Assembly (NCBI GenBank): GCA_030653975.1
Contig: JAURYH010000029.1
Span: 1-64,000, forward strand
From: Hydrogenophaga sp.
GTDB lineage: Bacteria; Pseudomonadota; Gammaproteobacteria; Burkholderiales; Burkholderiaceae_C
Direction of reading: 5' to 3'
Length of the DNA: 64,000 nt
The notes beneath the pieces are model-generated. The model saw only the letters and a program-made list of their open reading frames with translations, did no database searches and was not told the origin of the DNA. Both the position numbers and the translations under genes were made by a program. Below, one piece after another: positions 60,166 to 64,000 of this stretch. How positions within the stretch are numbered: the first letter of the stretch is position 1; every line of letters begins with the position of its first letter.

Positions 60166-61311
60166 TCAGCGCACGCTCCTCTGGGCAGACCACCAGCGAA
60201 ACACCGGCTCGGCCAGCACCAGCACCGCCACCAGGCGGCAGACCTGGAACGCGGTCACCAACGGCACCCCGAGCTGCAGCACCTGGGCCGTGATCGCCAT
60301 TTCGGCGATGCCGCCGGGCGAGGTGCCGAGCACGAGGGTCGCCGGGTGCAGCCCGGTGAACCGCGCCAGCAGCCAGGCGAACGCGGCACACAAGAGCATC
60401 ATGACCGCGCTGGCCAGCGCCACCGAGGCCAGCCAGCGCGGCGCGGTGTGCACAAAAGCCGGCGTGAAGCGCACGCCCAGGCTGACACCGATCACGAGCT
60501 GGGCCGCGGCTGTGAGCCAGCCCGGCAGCGCCGACAGCACCACCCCCGACAGCGTGAGCCCCATGGTCACGAGCAGCGCTCCCATGAACCACGGGTTGGC
60601 GCGACCAAGCCGCCGCATGGCCAAGGCTCCCGCCAGGCTGAGCAGCGCGAGCCAGCCCAGCCCCGGCAAATGCACCTCGCGGGCGCCGGGTGTGGCCAGA
60701 TCCAGTCCGCTGACGCCCCAGGCCTGCATGGCAAACGGGATGCTCAGCGTCACCAGCAGCACGCGCAGGCTGTGCGCAGCGGCCACGAGATCGGTGCGCG
60801 CGCCATGGCGTTCGGCAATCAGGGTCATTTCCGATGCGCCGCCGATGGCGCCGGCGAAGTAGGTGGTGCCCAACAGCTGCGCAGCGCTCAGCCCCGGCAG
60901 GTGATGCGCATGCACCCGCCGCAGCCAGACGCCAAACCCCAGCCCCAGCGCCAGGGCCCAGAAGATGCCCAGCGCGATGGCCCACCACAGACCCGCCACC
61001 AGCGCCCCGACTTCCGGCGTGAAGTACAGCCCCAGCGCCGCGCCAATCACCCACTGCCCGGCGTTGCGAAAAGGCGTCCAGCTCGCCGTGGGCACGCCCA
61101 GCACCGAGACCAGGGATGTGACCACCAGCGGACCGATCATCCAGGGTATCGGCGTTTGCAGCCACACGCACAGGCGCGCCGCGCCATAGGCCAGCAGCAG
61201 GGTCAGGACCGGGCGCAGCCAGAACGCCGGCCGCCAGCAGGAAGGGGAAATCACTCGGGTTTCCAGAAAAGACACGGGGCCCAGCGGGCCGGGGCCGTAG
61301 TATCCACGCAT
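60166..61311 (-). CDS. AbrB-family membrane protein (PF05145)
   Basis: A 381-residue integral membrane protein with two similar halves of about five helices, the layout of the AbrB family, often loosely annotated as ammonia monooxygenase. Segments PIPWMIGPLVVTSLVSVLG, GTTYFAGAIGGASEMTLIAE and GTSPGGIAEMAITAQVL are diagnostic. Substrate unknown. The ATG at 61311 overlaps the start of the divergent gene; a GTG at 61254 with a GGA-type site is an alternative start. Confidence 0.82.
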   Translation of the reverse strand: MRGYYGPGPLGPVSFLETRVISPSCWRPAFWLRPVLTLLLAYGAARLCVWLQTPIPWMIGPLVVTSLVSVLGVPTASWTPFRNAGQWVIGAALGLYFTPEVGALVAGLWWAIALGIFWALALGLGFGVWLRRVHAHHLPGLSAAQLLGTTYFAGAIGGASEMTLIAERHGARTDLVAAAHSLRVLLVTLSIPFAMQAWGVSGLDLATPGAREVHLPGLGWLALLSLAGALAMRRLGRANPWFMGALLVTMGLTLSGVVLSALPGWLTAAAQLVIGVSLGVRFTPAFVHTAPRWLASVALASAVMMLLCAAFAWLLARFTGLHPATLVLGTSPGGIAEMAITAQVLQLGVPLVTAFQVCRLVAVLVLAEPVFRWWSAQRSVR

Positions 61312-62194
61312 GAACTGTCGAAGCGCTGTCATGTTCGGAGCCGGTCTGGGCCTGTGGAGCGCCCTGCTGGCGGGCGGGGCCGAGACCCCGGCGCAGCCAC
61401 CCGCGCCAACCGTGGTGTCCGGGACGGAAGACCCCGGCCAGCTGGCTGGCGCCTTGTTGTCCCGCCTGCTGCCCACGACGCTGCTGCTGGTGGGCGAACA
61501 GCACGACGCCCCGGAACACCAGGCGCTGCAGCGTGAGCTGGTGCAGCAACTGGCCGAGCGCCGGCAACTCGGCGCGCTGGTGCTGGAAATGTCGGAAGCG
61601 GGCGCACACACCAGCGACCTGCCCAGCCAGGCCAGCGAAACCCAGGTGCGTGAGGCCCTGCGCTGGAGCGACGGTCAGGGCGGCTGGCCGTGGCCCACCT
61701 ACGGGCCGGTGGTGATGGCGGCGGTGCGTGCCGGGGTGCCGGTGCACGGTGGCAACCTGCCCCGCGCCGACATGCGCGCGGCCATGGGCACCGAAACCCT
61801 GGACGGCCTGCTGCCCGCCGAAGCGCTGGAGCGCCAGCGCGCGGCGATCCGCGAGGGCCACTGCGACCTGTTGCCCGCCCCACAGATCGCACCCATGACC
61901 CGCATCCAGATCGCCCGCGACCAGGCCATGGCCCGCACCGCCGCCGCCGCCGTCCGGCCCGGGCAGACGGTGCTGCTGGTGGCAGGCAACGGGCACGTGC
62001 AGCGCGATCTGGGCGTGCCCTTGCACCTGCCGCCGGACCTGGCGCACCGGGTCGTGGTGGCGCTGGCCCGGCCTGAGGCCGATGTCCAGGAAGCGGCTGG
62101 TCAGACGCTGCCCACCGCCGACGTGGTCTGGCGCAGCCCGCCGCGCGCACCGCGGGATTACTGCAGCGAGATGAAGCGCAGCCTGGGCCGCTGA
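61310..62194 (+). CDS. ChaN-family (haem-binding uptake) protein
   Basis: A 294-residue protein with a short signal region (MFGAGLGLWSALLAGGAETP) and a Cofac_haem_bdg/ChaN domain. LLVGEQHDAPEHQALQRELVQQL (near residue 62) carries the conserved Glu-Gln-His, and VLLVAGNGHVQRDLG (near residue 225) the conserved GxxH. ChaN is linked to iron or haem uptake. It lacks the lipobox of the lipoprotein members. Its start overlaps that of the divergent AbrB-type gene on the opposite strand. Confidence 0.8.
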   Translation: MNCRSAVMFGAGLGLWSALLAGGAETPAQPPAPTVVSGTEDPGQLAGALLSRLLPTTLLLVGEQHDAPEHQALQRELVQQLAERRQLGALVLEMSEAGAHTSDLPSQASETQVREALRWSDGQGGWPWPTYGPVVMAAVRAGVPVHGGNLPRADMRAAMGTETLDGLLPAEALERQRAAIREGHCDLLPAPQIAPMTRIQIARDQAMARTAAAAVRPGQTVLLVAGNGHVQRDLGVPLHLPPDLAHRVVVALARPEADVQEAAGQTLPTADVVWRSPPRAPRDYCSEMKRSLGR

Positions 62195-62202
62195 GACCCC
62201 GG

Positions 62203-63291
62203 CTACTGCTCCAGCGAAACAAACACCGCCAGCAGCACCAGCCCGAGCAAGACCGCCAGCGCGATCTTGACCCAGCTCTTGGGGTACTCGCCAGCCACCT
62301 GCCCCGAATAGCCGTTGACCACCGCCTGGAAGGTCTTGGCGCCGTACTGGTAGCTCACCAGCCAGACCGGCAGCAGCACATGCTTGAAGGTCTGTTCGTC
62401 AAAGCGGGCGTCCAGTTGCAGGTTGCGGTGGGTGTCGGCGGCGATGTCCTGCGCGCAAAGCTGGCGCAGGCCCTGCAGCATGCGCTCGCGCCCCTGCTGC
62501 GCGGCGCCCGCGAGGTCGAGGGCGTAACGTTCGACGGTCCAGCCGCTGAGGTAACTCGCGTCGTAGGCCTGCAGCTCGCGGGTGGTGGGAAAGGGTTCGA
62601 TGGCGCGCACCAGCGCCGGGTGCACGCCGCGCGAGCCGCAGACCAGGGTGTCGTCGAAACGGTGCGCCACCTGGCCGCTGACCGGGCGCCAGCGCACCTG
62701 CTGCTTGTTCTGGCTGTCGCGGTAGTAGGTGCCGGCCTCGGCGGTGTAGTGCGCCGTGCCGTGCGCGTCAAAGGTCCAGTAGGGCAGGTAGACGCCTTGC
62801 AGGGTGTCGGTCAGCGCGCGGTTCTTCAGCGCGTTCGGCGCCCAGAAACGGCTGCCGTACCACTGACGCAGGCGGTTGCGTGCTTCGGGCTCGGCCACCT
62901 TGAAGGGCAGCAGGCTCTGCGGCCGGATCACGTCCAGCCCCTCGTCGAAAGGCAACAGGGCGGTGGAGCCGCAGAAGTCGCAGCGCCGCCCCTGCTGTTC
63001 GGCGCTGAAAAAGCTGATGGCCTGGCAGTGCTGGCAACGCACCTGGCGGCGCTCCAGCAGGCCGCGCGCGCTCTGCGGCACCGCCTTGAGCGCGGCCACG
63101 AGGTCGTGCTCCACGATCTCGCCAGCGGCCTCGATGCGGTGGGGCGACTCGGTGCCGCAGTAGGCGCAAATCAGCGCTTGCTTGCCCGGGTGCCACTGGG
63201 CTTCGCCGCCACAGGCCGGACAGACGAATTTCCGTTGCGCGCGGCGCTCGGCCCCGGGCGCTGCGGCGAGGGTGTCGGGAAGGCCGGTCAC
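62203..63291 (-). CDS. TFIIB-type zinc-ribbon membrane protein
   Basis: A 362-residue protein with two N-terminal zinc ribbons (CPACGGEAQW...CAYCGTES; CQHC...CDFCGS), a central domain (about 130-320), and a C-terminal helix (WVKIALAVLLGLVLLAVFVSL). Such proteins often lie beside SPFH or virion-core genes, as here. Some databases label them as helicase-like; no helicase motifs are seen. It ends nine bases from the ChaN-like stop. Confidence 0.82.
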   Translation of the reverse strand: MTGLPDTLAAAPGAERRAQRKFVCPACGGEAQWHPGKQALICAYCGTESPHRIEAAGEIVEHDLVAALKAVPQSARGLLERRQVRCQHCQAISFFSAEQQGRRCDFCGSTALLPFDEGLDVIRPQSLLPFKVAEPEARNRLRQWYGSRFWAPNALKNRALTDTLQGVYLPYWTFDAHGTAHYTAEAGTYYRDSQNKQQVRWRPVSGQVAHRFDDTLVCGSRGVHPALVRAIEPFPTTRELQAYDASYLSGWTVERYALDLAGAAQQGRERMLQGLRQLCAQDIAADTHRNLQLDARFDEQTFKHVLLPVWLVSYQYGAKTFQAVVNGYSGQVAGEYPKSWVKIALAVLLGLVLLAVFVSLEQ

Positions 63292-63318
63292 AGGCGGGAT
63301 CGCGCGGCGTCGGAGCGC

Positions 63319-64000
63319 TCAGCCTTGCATGAACGTGTCCAGCGCCGGGCGGCCGATGCGCCACTGGCTGCCGATCTTGCGGCCCTTGAGGTTACCGGCT
63401 TCGAGCTCCACCAAGACGTCCTCTACCGACACCGACAGCGCCTGCGCCACCTGCTCGGGTGTGAGCAGTTCGGGCACGGCGGCCGCCGTGGCTGGTGCAG
63501 CGGCAGCCGCTCCAGGCACGAAGCCGGGCATCGACGGAGCCGCGGCCGCGCCCATGCCGCCCTGCATCATCGACTGCCCCATGGCCAGGCCGGCCGCCAG
63601 CTCGGCGCCGATGCCGGCCGTGCCGGCCTTGCCCTCGGCCAGCGCGTTGCCCATGTTGTATTTGACGTAGTCGTTGAGGTTGCCGATCGCGGTCATGGCG
63701 CCGCGCTTGTCGATGGCCTGCTCCAGTTCGGGTGGCACCGACACGTTCTCGACCACGAACGAAGTCATTTCCAGACCGTACTTGCTGCGCATCGCGGCGT
63801 TGAGCGGTTCCAGCAGGGCCGCGCCAAGTTCGCCGTAGCGCGTGGCCACGTCCAGCGCCGGCACCTTGGCCGCCGCCAGGGTTTCGCTGAACACGCTGAC
63901 GATGCGCGAGCGCATCACGTCGGTGAACTCGTCGAGCCGGAACTGGTGGTCGGTACCCGCGACTTCCTTGAGGAACAGCACCGGGTCCACGATCTTGAAA
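63319..64000 (-). CDS. SPFH-domain protein with C-terminal excisionase-like HTH (5' part outside window)
   Basis: The frame is open to the window end and its N-terminus is missing. The visible part begins within an SPFH (band-7/virion core) domain (TSFVVENVSVPPELEQAIDKRGAMTAIGN), followed by a Gly/Ala/Met-rich linker and a C-terminal HTH_17/excisionase-like domain (LLTPEQVAQALSVSVEDVLVELEAGNLKGRKIGSQWRI). The union of a membrane-scaffold domain with a DNA-binding-type fold is typical of this SPFH subfamily. It is upstream of the zinc-ribbon gene, with a 27-base gap. Confidence 0.82.
   Translation of the reverse strand, partial: FKIVDPVLFLKEVAGTDHQFRLDEFTDVMRSRIVSVFSETLAAAKVPALDVATRYGELGAALLEPLNAAMRSKYGLEMTSFVVENVSVPPELEQAIDKRGAMTAIGNLNDYVKYNMGNALAEGKAGTAGIGAELAAGLAMGQSMMQGGMGAAAAPSMPGFVPGAAAAAPATAAAVPELLTPEQVAQALSVSVEDVLVELEAGNLKGRKIGSQWRIGRPALDTFMQG

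Noticed and set aside
62203-63291. Primosomal helicase PriA-like protein
   Set aside because: Such labels come from the zinc ribbons only; no Walker or helicase motifs are present.

Overview
The window is high-GC, densely coded betaproteobacterial chromosome. Gene content points to Comamonadaceae of the Hydrogenophaga type: a PhaM-like granule protein, a DUF3567 (BTH_I0359) protein, a NagG/NagH-type salicylate hydroxylase and a rhizobial-type GlpSTPQUV glycerol transporter. The genus is an inference from protein similarity recalled from memory; no 16S gene is present.

Layout. (1) 1-2330 is accessory-looking DNA: a tyrosine recombinase of the kind that travels with IS91 elements, broken just after its HxxR motif, possibly by an IS21-like end; a repeat-rich non-coding stretch; and a two-gene hypothetical operon. 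(2) 2298-11592, all on the minus strand, is the spc-alpha ribosomal cluster (rplN to rplQ, with secY, infA and rpmJ), closed by an initiator tRNA-fMet gene and a strong terminator. A near-consensus promoter lies inside the end of glpD. (3) 11573-22061 is a complete glycerol locus: minus-strand glpS-glpT-glpP-glpQ-glpU-glpV-glpD, divergent from glpR-glpK. (4) 22084-28373 holds housekeeping genes: proC, ubiA, oxyR-recG, queA. (5) 28504-34077 is metabolic and respiratory: a secreted unknown, a NagG/NagH/NagAb-like salicylate 5-hydroxylase set without its reductase under a divergent NahR/NagR-like regulator, and two c-type cytochromes with FNR-like boxes. (6) 34275-48625 has tgt, three major facilitator superfamily (MFS) transporters, a transporter-acyltransferase fusion, a ceramidase-like membrane protein with a divergent XRE regulator, a ProQ/FinO-domain RNA chaperone and several envelope unknowns. 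(7) 48636-53555 has FIST-domain, PhaM-like and enoyl-CoA hydratase genes, a DksA-like plus small stress-protein pair, and a VOC protein. (8) 53707-64000 has two orphan branched-chain-type binding proteins, an FAH-family hydrolase divergent from an IclR regulator, DUF3108 and DUF3567 proteins, an AbrB-type membrane protein, a ChaN-like protein, and a zinc-ribbon/SPFH pair cut by the window end.

How the genes work together. Glycerol enters through the GlpSTPQUV ABC system, is phosphorylated by GlpK and oxidised by GlpD into the quinone pool, under GlpR; UbiA makes the quinone precursor. The aromatic hydroxylase would turn salicylate into gentisate, but needs a reductase from elsewhere. The FNR-like sites suggest oxygen control of the cytochromes and of the DksA-like pair.

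The most unusual signals are: a dispersed repeat inserted in frame in glpK; a 64-bp intercistronic repeat that runs from a stop codon to a Shine-Dalgarno and is used three times; asymmetric (one degenerate site) glycerol ABC ATPases; an intrinsic terminator between rpsK and rpsD; and a shared TTGAC-N5-TCAA motif. No CRISPR array, prophage or clear biosynthetic cluster was seen.
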